Part shown: one piece after another, positions 1 through 10,317 of the stretch
Layout of the letters: the number at the start of each line of letters is the position of its first letter
Position numbering within the stretch: position 1 is the stretch's first letter
NCBI GenBank assembly: GCA_003956705.1
Contig: QZCP01000001.1
Location: 92,861 to 156,860 of the forward strand
DNA length: 64,000 bases
Source of the DNA: Brevipalpus yothersi
Lineage: Eukaryota > Arthropoda > Arachnida > Trombidiformes > Tenuipalpidae
Reading direction: 5' to 3'
Program-made: the position numbers and the translations under genes
Notes under the pieces: generated by a model
The model's input: only the letters and a program-made list of their open reading frames with translations
Told to the model about the DNA's origin: nothing
Databases searched by the model: none

Positions 1-312
1 ACAGGTATACAAACTCTTCGGATCTTTCATTCGGCCCAGTATATTCCGAATATCAGCATCTGACAACCTGTGAATTCTACAATCCTCATGAACTTGTACA
101 TCAGGAATCGACAGTCTCTCCAGTTTTCCAGAAATCAATTTTGAAACGTCATCTTCACGATCTTTCAGATCTCTATCTTCGAGTTCCTTCCGACATCTCA
201 CAAAATCTTTCACTCGAGAGATGAGATTTTCAAATTCTTCTCTCGACTTTCTTTCCAAGTCGGCATAATACGATGAGTACCATTCCGAATCATCCATAAA
301 CGTACTTGACAT
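1..312 (-). CDS. F-box/LRR protein, 5' part, cut by window edge
   Basis: The frame is open for 104 codons from the ATG at 312 and runs off the left edge without a stop. The protein is clearly paralogous to the N-terminus of the gene at 10318-12477: both have a charged helical segment (RVKDFVxCRKELED), then KLISGKLER, then an F-box-like stretch beginning IHRLSDADIRNIL. There is no RRM in front. I expect an F-box/LRR substrate adaptor of about 520 residues, by analogy with the complete paralogue; the LRRs lie outside the window. It heads the first copy of the duplicated unit. The start is the first ATG; a second in-frame ATG lies five codons later. Confidence 0.8.
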   Translation of the reverse strand, partial: MSSTFMDDSEWYSSYYADLERKSREEFENLISRVKDFVRCRKELEDRDLKDREDDVSKLISGKLERLSIPDVQVHEDCRIHRLSDADIRNILGRMKDPKSLYTC

Positions 313-1941
313 GTTGATCTCAATCCACACAAATTTTTTCACTTATTCACACAAGAAATGTTCTAGATAACTGGTTGACACAATCAATTTTTTATGAACC
401 TCAATGATTTTTTTATTGAACAAGCTCAATTTTCTCAATTTTCTATCTCGTAGAGTGAAATGATCTGTAAAACAGGAGATTTTGTTGATTATCTCTCTGC
501 TCAGTTAAACTCTCAACCTATGGGAAGATGGGAAGATTGTATCCTGAAGAATTTTTTCAGACAATCAGCAATGAACTCAAGTAAAGTATTTGTATTATAG
601 TCTCCAGTGGAAAAACCTTTATGATGAGTGAACATAAATAATCGTATCCATAAGAAAATTAGTAGGGAAAAGCTTACCAAAGTAAACTTGCCACAGGAGC
701 TCAATAGGCTCAAGAATCGATTGAACGGAGTAGATAATCACGTTTCCAATACAATCAGTACCAACAGGATTTGAAGACATCTCACATCGTTAGACATTTT
801 ATTGAATGAACTTTAATCGCTCGATCCAAGAGTTAGACTTGCTGTGGGCCATGAACTCTATTAGTGTGAAGGATGATGCTCTAGAGTTTTTGATGACGGA
901 TTACACTTTCATAGCATTCGATAAGTAAGAAATTTGACTGTACTAATAAATTAAGTCGTACCTTCATTTCATCCAATGTAGCACCCGACTTTTTTCTTAG
1001 CGGATGAATTTTTCTCGTATTTGTTGATGTTTCCCCAACTAGAGTGAGTTTTTTGCAGCTACCCATGAAAAGCTAAGTGCATTATCTGAAAATTAATTCA
1101 TGATTATGTGGTGTGAAATCATGCTCAAATCTTATAATAATTTGGTGGATTTCAAGAAATCACCTTAGAAATGACATCACCAGTAGCTTGAAAAAGTTAT
1201 GAAACTACAAATTTTTCAAATCTAAATGGATTCAAGCTGAATGGATCTAATCAATAAAGTGAACTTTCTTTTTTATCCTACTTACAGGGAAGTGAAAGTG
1301 GTTAATATGGTTAATATGTATAATAGACTCTCTTCCACTCAAAAGAATAGAGTCCATAAAATTCTCCGAGATTATTTGCTATGAATCTGAGAAGAGTATG
1401 TAAGTGTAGTGAGAAAACTCCATAATATGTAATCATTGATGATGATGAATCCGTTGGAACAGCTCATTAGAGTGCCACTAGAGCCGATTGCACTCACGTT
1501 TCGATTGAAAGGCTTCCGGAGTAGATGAAACGACATCATCAAAACCCGTCATTATCAAGCGAATTTGAGAGCAGTTAGCTCTACCCTTTACTGAGCATAA
1601 TACTATAGATTTTGATCACTGAATAGCCCTTTGAAAAGATGCTCTTCAAGAAATATCTAATTTTCTAGATCAGTTTTCATCAGGACAGTTCAGCCTTTCT
1701 TCGTAATAATTTATAAAACAAACATCCGATGCTGATTGATACATGAGCTAGTGAGAGAGAAAGCATTTCAAGTAAGTCAACATACCCAATAAGTTACCAA
1801 TTACGAAGAAGTTGAATATTCTGAACTGAATTTCTTGAGACGTTCTAAGAAGTAGATAGCATGGACTTTAATGAAAGTTTTGATTGAATGTTAATTTTGT
1901 GAAGAGCGTTGTATCAAAGTTCGAGATTGAGATAGAAGTGA
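313..1941. other. Spacer between F-box genes, repeated elsewhere
   Basis: No convincing gene. The stretch is homologous to 12478-14390, and its 950-1240 part also matches 8880-9250. Minus-strand ORFs at 513-713 and 12599-12799 keep a similar reading frame (GDYN...L..IA..LKK) and one indel between them is a multiple of three, so a short untranslated or coding exon is possible but unproven. Confidence 0.6.
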
Positions 1942-4532
1942 TCAAACTATCCAAGGTAGTATTCTGAATGATTCAGGATCAGAGAGTTCTTCCTGGACTC
2001 TTCTGTTCAAATCATGTATTTGTTGTTGATTTTTTAAATCACTTATCTTCACTCGTTCCCAATGGTAAGAGATGGTGAGTCGAGAATTGATAAGATTCTT
2101 TGACTTGAGATCAAAAGCTGTCAGCAATGTTTGAATCGTATTTGAACAGCCACGAAACTCCAGATAAACCAGTTCTGGACATCCCATTAGAACTCTCTTG
2201 ATACCATCATCGTTTACTTCACTGATTGTGAGATTCTCGAGAGAATTAAGTTGAGAAAGAGCATCATAACCTTGGCATGTTATCTGAAGAGTGGGAAAGA
2301 GGAAAATTAAATGGAATGGAAAAACGGAGAACAGTGGTCCATACCTTCTTAGACGCAATTTCGAGACGCTTCAGATTCTGACAATACTTTGGCAGTTGAC
2401 ATATTGCATTGTCAGTAAAGTCAGAACGCCCAGGAAGTCGAAGAACTTTGAGTTTTCTACAGCTCTGGATAAAAGTTAAGAATTTCTCCTCGTCAAAGAT
2501 GCCCTCAAAACGGTCATAAGGATCATTTTCGCCAATATAAAGGTCCTCGAGTGACTCAACTTTGGAGACTAGATCAAAAATCTCTGAAAAAGAAACTAGG
2601 AAAGAGGGAGAGAGAGAAATTTAAACTTCTTTCCCTTCTTATCGTAACCAGTGAATAAGTCGTACCTTCATGAAGACTACTAATACTCAGCTTGCGAAGA
2701 TTTTTGAATGATTCACAGATGACAGAGAGATTGTCCCCCGTAATTCCATTAGCATATAGTTCTTTAAGAGATGAATGACACCCGAGGGCAAGGTTGGCAT
2801 AGCCCTTGCTAGTAATCTGCGAGGAGGTTTATTAATTTCAATTCATAGGGAATCATAACTATTATATTATACCTGTCCTTTCATAACATCTAAGGTTCTT
2901 AACCGAGACAAGCATTGGAAAGATTCCCCTAAAATTTCACCATCACCATAAACTTCCAAAGATTCCATATAATTGAACTCTCGTATGAACTCTCCTAGCT
3001 CACCCTCTGTTAAATCAAAACCAAAGGTGAAATCGAAATCCTGAAATTGAGAATCACAGCTATTCTGTTTAGAGTTAATTTAAAGAGAGCACACCAAAAG
3101 TTACCTTGAGTCTCGGACAGAATTTTGCTAATAATTTAGGAGATATCTTTTGCAGATTAAAGCTGACAAGCTTCTCCAGGAATGGACAACATTCGCCTGA
3201 TACAGAGAACATAGAGAAAAATCACAAAAAAGGTTGAATACACATGAGAAGTGCTCACCAATTATCTGTAGGGTGAGTTTATCCACTTGATATTCGATCT
3301 TCAAATCTCTCAGATTAGGACATCTTTTCAAGATTGAGAATAAATCCTCATTGAAACCTTCCAGATAATTCGAAGAGTGAGATGACACTATCAGTCAATA
3401 TGTTCACTGGGCAGATCAAGTATGCATGTCAAAAATGCATAAGAAACACCAAATTGGAATGCTTGGCTAAATGAAACTTACTGAAGCCATAGGAATGTCC
3501 ATAACTGTGTTCAATGTGAAGCTCTTTCTTAGCAGACCAAATATCTTGAGCGATTGAATTCCATCTCCTACAGACTGAAATTATACAAGAGTGAGTTTCT
3601 AGACCGTAGTCAAGTTTGTCTATACTTTGCACCATACCCAATTCACAAGATGCCAATTCCTTCATGTCATCATTTTCTTGGATTATTTTCCATATGACAT
3701 CGTTGGGTAGTTTTTGAATTCCACTCTGGACAGAATTTGGCTCTTGATGATCAAGAAATGGTCCTCTCTTGATTTCTCCAGATATCAATTTTGTCACCTC
3801 ATCTTCGATCTCTTTCATTTCGCTATCGCTATTTTCTTGACGAGTTTTTACGAAACGGCGAACTTTTGAAATCAGAGTTTCTTCAATTGGGGAAACTTTG
3901 AGAACCCTATTGAATGAGATACATTAAGGTTGCTCACATGGCTTGAACCCAATTCGAAAAGATTTTTATCACCTCATCCAGCCATGATAACAACACTTTA
4001 GCTTGATTGATTGCAAATCAACTAATAGCCACTCCTCTGAAGCATTGAGTGCTTTTTGGGCACTTTCTGAATTCTTAAAAGTGATGATAGCGGCACTGAA
4101 AAGAGACAAATTTCAGTCAAATTAGTAGAGTGAGAGAAAAAGAGAGCCAAAACTATCACAATTAACATAAATAATTACTTTGCAGGTTGCCATGATTCAT
4201 GATCTTTGGCAACGTAAACGTCGATCACTTTTCCAAACCTTTTTTGGAAGAAATTTTTATAAAACCAGGTAAAGTCTTGCATAGATCTGCCCAGCTTGAA
4301 GATGGGAAAAATAGAAAACAGTCAAGCAACTTGGTCATCAGGAGTGTGATTCAGAGCTTACCGTAGATCTTCCAATGTCCTCAACCAATATGTGATTTGA
4401 AACAATTGGTGACTGAGAAGCAGTGGCCAGTGATGAAGACGATGATTGTGGATCATTTTCAGACCACATGGTTGAGCTCGCTTGTGTTTCGGTTCCAGTC
4501 GTATCCATAAACTGGGACATAACTGTGTCCAT
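1942..4532 (-). CDS. RRM-F-box-LRR protein, 630 aa, 11 exons
   Basis: Exons read from the minus strand: 4532-4362, 4294-4179, 4095-3973, 3906-3638, 3574-3482, 3387-3259, 3196-3105, 3040-2873, 2816-2666, 2583-2345, 2283-1942. They sum to 1893 nt with no internal stop. The order is: Ser-rich leader; RRM (about residues 45-130) with an RNP2-like HILVEDIG and a degenerate RNP1 (NAAIITF); charged linker; F-box-like segment (KLPNDVIWKII ... VCRRWNSIAQDIW, about 200-255); then cysteine-containing LRRs to the end. F-box/LRR proteins normally recruit substrates to SCF ubiquitin ligases; the RRM suggests RNA or ribonucleoprotein binding. Both roles are inference. All donors are GT; the exon 2 acceptor is AAG. 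Start is the first ATG, shared with the paralogue at 29631. This is the intact counterpart of the pseudogene at 14.4-18.9 kb. Confidence 0.9.
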
Positions 4533-5224
4533 GATTGATTTTATTCACAAATGAACAATACAAATTTCATGAGATAATGATTGAGTAAATAATTAGTAAT
4601 TCACTGTAAAAAACTTTTGTGTCAAAGGTTATGTTCACATTTTCATAAGATTAAATCAATTCTCATCATCAATGTAATCAACTTAACGGAAGAATTTTGC
4701 GAAAAGTGATGCGCATGATCACATCACTTTTTTGGGCTTTTCGTTCATGAATCAAAGAATCGCTTTGTCAGTATAATCTGATCATTTTTTTCTCACTAGA
4801 ATACAAAAATTGATGGATTTCGTTGTTATTTTTTGGGGTTAATCGCGATAAAGATAGAGGTCAATTTATTAGCAATTGGTATGATGGGAGAGAAAGTCAG
4901 ATGATCATGACTCGGTTCTTCTGAAAATTCAAGAATCTGCGAGAAAGTCAAGTGATACTCCTGGAAAGATGGAAGAAGAAGTGATGGACAATCCAGATTG
5001 CTCGTTCTCAAAATAAGAATTTCTCATCACATCTTCCACAAAACTATCGGCTGAAGGTTTGAATATCAAACTCAATGAACATGTTAAATGCACATCCACT
5101 GCTCTTGACTCGATGATATCTGATCATTATCTGTTAACTTCCGATCAAATAGAGATGCCACATTTATTGATAAACAGATATTTTATCCGCCTGGTTTGGC
5201 TCAAAAAGGTTAGGTTTACTGTTA

Positions 5225-5262
<38 letters not shown>

Positions 5263-5724
5263 AGTCAAATTGCTTACAAACAACCCAAAGGAGGCTAACA
5301 ATATTCTTAAGCTCCACCTAAAAGATACGCTTATACGGTGAATGATCCGTCAAAGAGCGTATCTTTTCTCGAGGTTTTACAGAAGCTATCTAGATCATTA
5401 CCAATGGTTAAGGAGCTCAAATCCGTTAGAAAGGAGAAACTCCTATTTAAACTTTGGCTTGACATGCTGGGGAAGAAATAATAACAATAAAAACTGCAAG
5501 AATAATGATATTAATCTTGAAGACGCTCTGGGAATGATTCACATTTCAATCGGAGCAATTCGTAAGCATGCAACCTCGACAAAAGGGGAACTAACTAGTG
5601 TTCTAAGGATAAGCTAACTTAAGTAAATTCATCGAAAGAATCAATGACTGTGAACAACTTTCTATTTTAACCTCCGAATGTGAATGATAATCTTCGAGAC
5701 TTATTAAAAAAGACTGTTTTTTGG
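4533..5724. other. Spacer upstream of RRM-F-box gene
   Basis: I see no gene. It contains a CT microsatellite at 5228-5261. Bases from about 5310 to 5700 are nearly identical to about 19,740-20,150. The plus ORF at 5342-5617 loses its start codon in that copy, so it is probably not coding. Confidence 0.6.
5228..5261. repeat. (CT)n microsatellite
   Basis: Pure CT run of about 34 bases. The homologous site at 19.65 kb is shorter and interrupted, so the tract has expanded or contracted since duplication. Confidence 0.9.
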
Positions 5725-6217
5725 TTAGTTTGGTTTAGGTCGATGCTTTTCACAGTCTGGCTCCTTTGCTTTATCAGTTCCAGGTATCTTTTTACCATCA
5801 GGTGTAGAGCACCAAGTTTTCCCAGTGCTTCCATGTGCTTGCCATGGTGAATAATCGCCGTTTGGTTCGCACTTTGGGATAAATCCTCCCACTATACCCT
5901 TCTTTTGTTGTTCTGAGAAAAGAATTCAGTCTTTTAATACAAGAGTAACATGTATCGATGCGTCATATACTGTACAATGTATAGTATACATTCCACACTA
6001 CCGGTACATATACTTGCCTAATGCTTTCTTTCTCTCTATGTGGCATTTCGTCTCTTTGGCTGGAAAGATAATAATTCGAAGTGACATTAATTCAAACTAC
6101 TCATAGAACCTTGCACTTAGTTTTTAAATTGATTTGAGATAGATAAAGGATACCTTCTATACACTGGTCAATCGCTAATAGGACAAAAATGAAAACAACT
6201 GGACAAAAGAACTTCAT
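5725..6217 (-). CDS. Secreted single thyroglobulin type-1 domain peptide, 97 aa
   Basis: Exons 6217-6154, 6059-6018 and 5912-5725 sum to 294 nt. Residues 1-21 are a signal peptide (MKFFCPVVFIFVLLAIDQC). The rest is one thyroglobulin type-1 module: C27, GGFIPKC50, GDYSPWQ, GSTG, WC70, PGT, C89. Some members of this family inhibit cysteine or aspartic proteases; others bind growth factors. Function here is unknown. Two of the canonical six cysteines, the third (after YSPWQ, now A61) and fourth (before WC, now T68), are missing, and these normally pair. Intron 2 starts with GC (AG|GCAAGT at 6017); the nearby GT site breaks the frame. A near-identical copy is at 20182-20673. Confidence 0.88.
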
Positions 6218-7002
6218 TGTTAAAGGTAGAACAAGACTCAATGGATGTGTCAGGAATAAAACTAAAAATCAAATGAAGGATGCAAATATCAAGAATTAAA
6301 TGGGTGTGCAAAGAATTTTCTAGAAAACAGTTAATTGAAGGCTCGCTCATGAATCTGAAGTTTGAAAAATATCCAATTTCATATTCGAGTCAGATTTCAT
6401 GGGGAAGCAAGAGAAAACAGCTGCTTGTGAGATCGCTTGCTAAATAGTGAATCGCACTTTATTTTTGTCAACAATTTAAGCTCAATTGTTGGAGAAAATA
6501 GTTCTCATGGAAAGAGCATGATAATAAATTCCCCACAAACATGGGAAAGGCATTAAGAATCATGAGGTTTCAAACTTAATTGAAGGAAAAGAATGATCGT
6601 AGGAAAGGCTTCTGAAGTTCAACAATACAGTTTCTTTCCATATCATTGATAGATTTGTATTCATTGGTGAGATCAATTATTGTCGAACCCTCTGCTCGTA
6701 AATCTGAGAGAACGAAAGAAAAACAGGAAATGAACAGTTGATAGAATATTTAGATTAATCAGAAGTGGACCAAACTCAAGTTTCAGGGTGAACAATGAGT
6801 GTAGAATGAGCTAACTTCGAATTAACTGGATTTTTCATACACAGAATTAGAATAATTCCCACACCCAACCAATCTGTAGATGTGATGTGAAAAGTTCATT
6901 TTATTTTATGATTTGTGTTGAGAAACCTATAACGCACGGTCAAAATCATTCGATTTCATACTTCTGTGTAACTTTTAGTGATAAACCTTTTTTTGGCAGA
7001 GT
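6218..7002. other. Intergenic, with conserved short open exon-like stretch
   Basis: No assigned gene. On the minus strand at 6703-6576 a CAG acceptor is followed by 41 open codons and a stop (contains EGSTIIDLTNEYKSIND). It is retained in the duplicate (from 21564) with one substitution over most of its length. It could be an orphan exon or simply young duplicated DNA. Confidence 0.4.
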
Positions 7003-7486
7003 TCATTTTGGTTTTTTTGTGGTTCGAGCCCTTCGGCAAGTTTCATCCGACGTTGCATCTCCCATTATAATTTTACCATCAGCGTCTACGCAAAATGATC
7101 TCATTGCATAATGTTGTCTGGGTGAATAGGAACCATCTTGTTCGCAACGTGGAGCATAATTTACCACCACTCCGGCTTCTGGTTAACAAAAGTTGAATCA
7201 GAAAAAAATTCAGAGGGTATTCATGGTGATATACTGACTTTTCCCTTCCTCCTGCCGTTTCTGACAATCTGTCTTTCCGGCTGGAGTATTAATAGAAAAA
7301 GGGTAGAGTGACAGAGTTAATGAAAATTTTTCACGAATGGACATTTCAAAAATTATTAGAGTGTTCCCTTGAATATTTAGAATTCACATGGATAACATGG
7401 ATTATAAGATACTAGCCTCCCATAGAATAATCAATCAGCAACAAGAGGAGAATAAATGAAGGGCAATGAGTGAAAATGAAACTCAT
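7003..7486 (-). CDS. Secreted thyroglobulin type-1-like peptide, divergent, 95 aa
   Basis: Exons 7486-7417, 7280-7239 and 7178-7003 sum to 288 nt. It has a 23-residue signal peptide (MSFIFTHCPSFILLLLLIDY). The domain keeps four cysteines and GSYSPRQ but has lost the GSTG core: where the neighbour has QWWGSTGMVWC this has QHYAMRSFC, three residues shorter. Intron 1 uses a GC donor (GGGAG|GCTAGT at 7416). The gene is absent from the second copy of the unit. The fold may be altered. The open frame argues for a living gene, but fast divergence makes function doubtful. Confidence 0.75.
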
Positions 7487-7882
7487 TTTAAATGTTTGAG
7501 TCCAATAAAACTGTAAGTGCCTTGAAAAGTTTCGAAATATTTCCGATAGAGAAATGTTCTGTAATATTTATTCTACAGGGAAAGTTGTAAGAAAGGTAAA
7601 AATCAAGAGTAACCAAAACTAATGATCATGTTTCGTGGGAGAATCTGATAAAGTTAACATGAATTCTAAACTATGTCTAAAAAAATCTAATTGAGATTTT
7701 AATCACTCAAACTCAATTTTACATCTAGTACAATATCATGTGAGAGAAAAAGTTGAGTTATTGTTAAAAATCATTGTGAAAAGCTCATTTTATCTCATGA
7801 TTTGAGTTGGAAACCCATAACAAATGGCACAAAATTCCAATGCTTCTAGATCACTTCTAGTGATCAACTTTTTTTGGCGAAT
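7487..7882. other. Short intergenic spacer between Tg-1 genes
   Basis: The 3' flanks of the two Tg-1 genes on either side are alike (7780-7860 resembles 6885-6960), showing they arose by tandem duplication. Nothing else seen. Confidence 0.6.
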
Positions 7883-8390
7883 TTAATTTTGCTTTTTTGT
7901 AGTTCGAGCTTGTCGGCAAACATCATCCGATGTTGCTTGTATTCCAAGTATTTTTTTACCATCAGCTTCTACGCACCAGACCATTCCTGTTGATCCCCAC
8001 CATTGTCTGGGTGAATATGAACCATCTTCTTCGCAAGACGGAATAAAATTTCCAATAATTCCCATTTTAGACTTATCTGGTAAACGACAGTTTAATTAGA
8101 TAAGATTAGATGAAATTCAAGATTTATTTATTAAGATTTACTAACTTAATTCCTTCTCTCGCTTCTTTTGACATTCTGTCTTTCCGGCTGTAATATTGAG
8201 GGAAAGAGAAACCAGAGTTTTGAGAAACTCATTTTCAAGGTGCGTTGAGAAATCAATAGAGTATTTCCTAGAATATTCAAATTCGAATAACAAAAATCGG
8301 AATAATTTTATGATACTAGCCTCCCAGTGAATGATCGATCAGCAACAAGAAGAGGATGAACGCAAAACAACGAGTAAAGAGGTAACTCAT
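7883..8390 (-). CDS. Secreted thyroglobulin type-1 peptide, 101 aa
   Basis: Exons 8390-8321, 8187-8146 and 8076-7883 sum to 306 nt. The signal peptide covers residues 1-23. The domain runs C29, GNFIPSC52, GSYSPRQ, GSTG, WC72, DGKKILG, C91, then a basic tail (RTTKKQN). The third and fourth canonical cysteines are W63 and V70. Intron 1 has a GC donor (AG|GCTAGT at 8320), the same as in the genes or pseudogenes at 7003, 21813 and 23301. Likely secreted. Protease inhibition is known for some family members but is only a guess here. The duplicate at 21813 carries a nonsense mutation. Confidence 0.87.
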
Positions 8391-10317
8391 TTTAAATGTT
8401 TGAGTAAGAGAAAACCGAAAAAAATGGAATAAATTTTGGAAAGTTTCCTGACAATAAACTAAATTTCTGCTGGAAATGTTGATAAGAGATTAAAATATAG
8501 GGTAATTAAAATTAGAGATCATGTTTCGCTCGAAAACCTATCATGCTCCAAGGAAAAGAGAATGGTTAGACCGGATAACGTAGAGCGTAATAATTAAATG
8601 GATGATTTTTCTTCCATTAAAATATGCTCAGAGTTAGGTTGATAAGAGGAGTTTATCAGAATTTAACTTCAAGGTTTAGACAAGATTAGTTTCTGGGTTT
8701 TACTGATATAGATTGATGAATTGAAATTCTCTCATCGCTCTAGTTAATCATGTGTTAATGACTATGAAAACTTTTCACCGATACAACTAAAATCATGTAA
8801 ACTTGACTCTTTTTAGCGTTCGAGAGCTTATTGAGATCAAAGTTAATGTTCTCCTCCAATAGTTCAGTGAATTTGAACACCCTATCATTCAATGTGGTGC
8901 TATATTATTTTTTTCATCTTCCAATGGATGAACTTTGACTCATTTTCAAGTTGTTTAGCTACTTCTTGAGATTTTTGGATGATATCGAGAGTTTGAGTTT
9001 TTCTAGGTTCAAGATTCTCACTTTGAATTGTTTTTTTTTGCTACAGGCTAAGTGTATTGGGCGAAAATTAAGTCATGATTGCGTTGTGGGCAATCATGTT
9101 TAGACCTTTGCTCGTTTTAAGAAGTTATAAGACAGTTGCAAACATTATAAGCATCTTGAAACAGCCGTTGATAAGTCTAACGGCATGGCAACAATATAAG
9201 ATGGTCCAAATGTATTTTTCCTGATTAATCTTACCAACTCTCTCTTTTCCTCTCAAATGTGATTCAAATTTCTTGCGATAGTGTTCAAGAGCTATTGGCT
9301 CTAATCTGGTGGATAAAAATCATTGAAATCATCAGGAGCACAAAATTTTGAATGATTAATTCGCATTCGTTATTTCTCAAGTTTTCGAACTTTACAGCAT
9401 CCATCCAATATGTTGGATTTGATCCATGGACATTAGTTAAAAAGTTTGTAAGTTGTATCCGACTGTTTTAGAGGAGTAAATTGTATTGCAGAGCATTGCT
9501 GAAAACACTTGGTATGTTGAATCCAATGAATCGGGTTTCGTCTCATCATGTTAGGAAAGGAGATGATGTGAGAAATATGAGATGATTTACCATCATCTGC
9601 CCCAGATTAAGCCTTGTTTACTTGAGGAAATCGAGCCTGCAAAACTCCTCGGAATCGAAGGCAATAAAGATTAGCATATTTCATCATGGTTAGCTCTTCA
9701 GAGTTTTTCTACCATCAGAGCTGATTGGATTCATATTTCAATCGATTGATTGATTTTCTGAAGTCAATGTTTGTCTCTCTTCGAAATGTTGCATCGAATC
9801 ACTTTCCGAATACGTAAATGTTCGGTTGAGGAATCAGAGGCGAGATCTCTTAGGGTATGACGATATGGGTAGGATATATCTTGTCAGTCATTCGGAACGT
9901 CTCGCCTCAGAATATACTGAGATGTTCGCCTGGAGTGTTTATCAAAATTCCAGGCTCGTGGAAACTCAGCTATTAATATAACTTTTGAGAGAGTAACACT
10001 TGCAGAAAAGACTCGCGATTGGGCCGTTCAGGAAAAATTTAGCTTTCAAGTAGCTTCATGTAAGCCCAATGTCAGAATTTTATTAAATAAGCATAAAATA
10101 GCAAATTTAGGACAAATATAAGCCATCAAAATGTTTATAGATATCTGGATTGAATAAAGAACTAGCTTTGTAGCTCGAGAAAGGACTTTTCCAGGCTTTT
10201 TACGGGTTGACCAGAACTGGGCAACAAGAGCATAGATAAGATCTAATTGTCAGCTGAGAAGACTTATAGTCTTGCTAAACTTGGAGTGATTTATAACTTT
10301 ATTGAGGTATTGAGAAA
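8391..10317. other. Gene-free stretch with a third, older spacer copy
   Basis: No coding region found. About 8880-9250 matches the spacers at 950-1240 and 13,380-13,640, and the part around 9700-9760 resembles about 1460-1530. This looks like the relic of an older duplication whose F-box/LRR gene has been lost. Confidence 0.5.

Larger units (their letters stand above)
1..8400. repeat. Duplicated unit, copy 1
   Basis: Order on the plus strand: partial F-box/LRR gene, spacer, RRM-F-box-LRR gene, Tg-1 genes. The same order recurs at 12,160-22,340. Offsets grow from about 12,165 (first ATG) to 14,456 (first Tg-1 gene), then fall to 13,945 (last Tg-1 gene), which maps insertions and one gene loss in copy 2. 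Confidence 0.85.

Noticed and set aside
513..713. 66-codon ORF as a gene
   Set aside because: Some similarity to 12599-12799, but no start context, domain or splice link could be shown; kept only as a note on the spacer.
5342..5617. 91-codon plus-strand ORF
   Set aside because: The near-identical duplicate at 19.75 kb has lost the ATG; high identity there extends through non-coding flanks, so it reflects recent copying, not selection.
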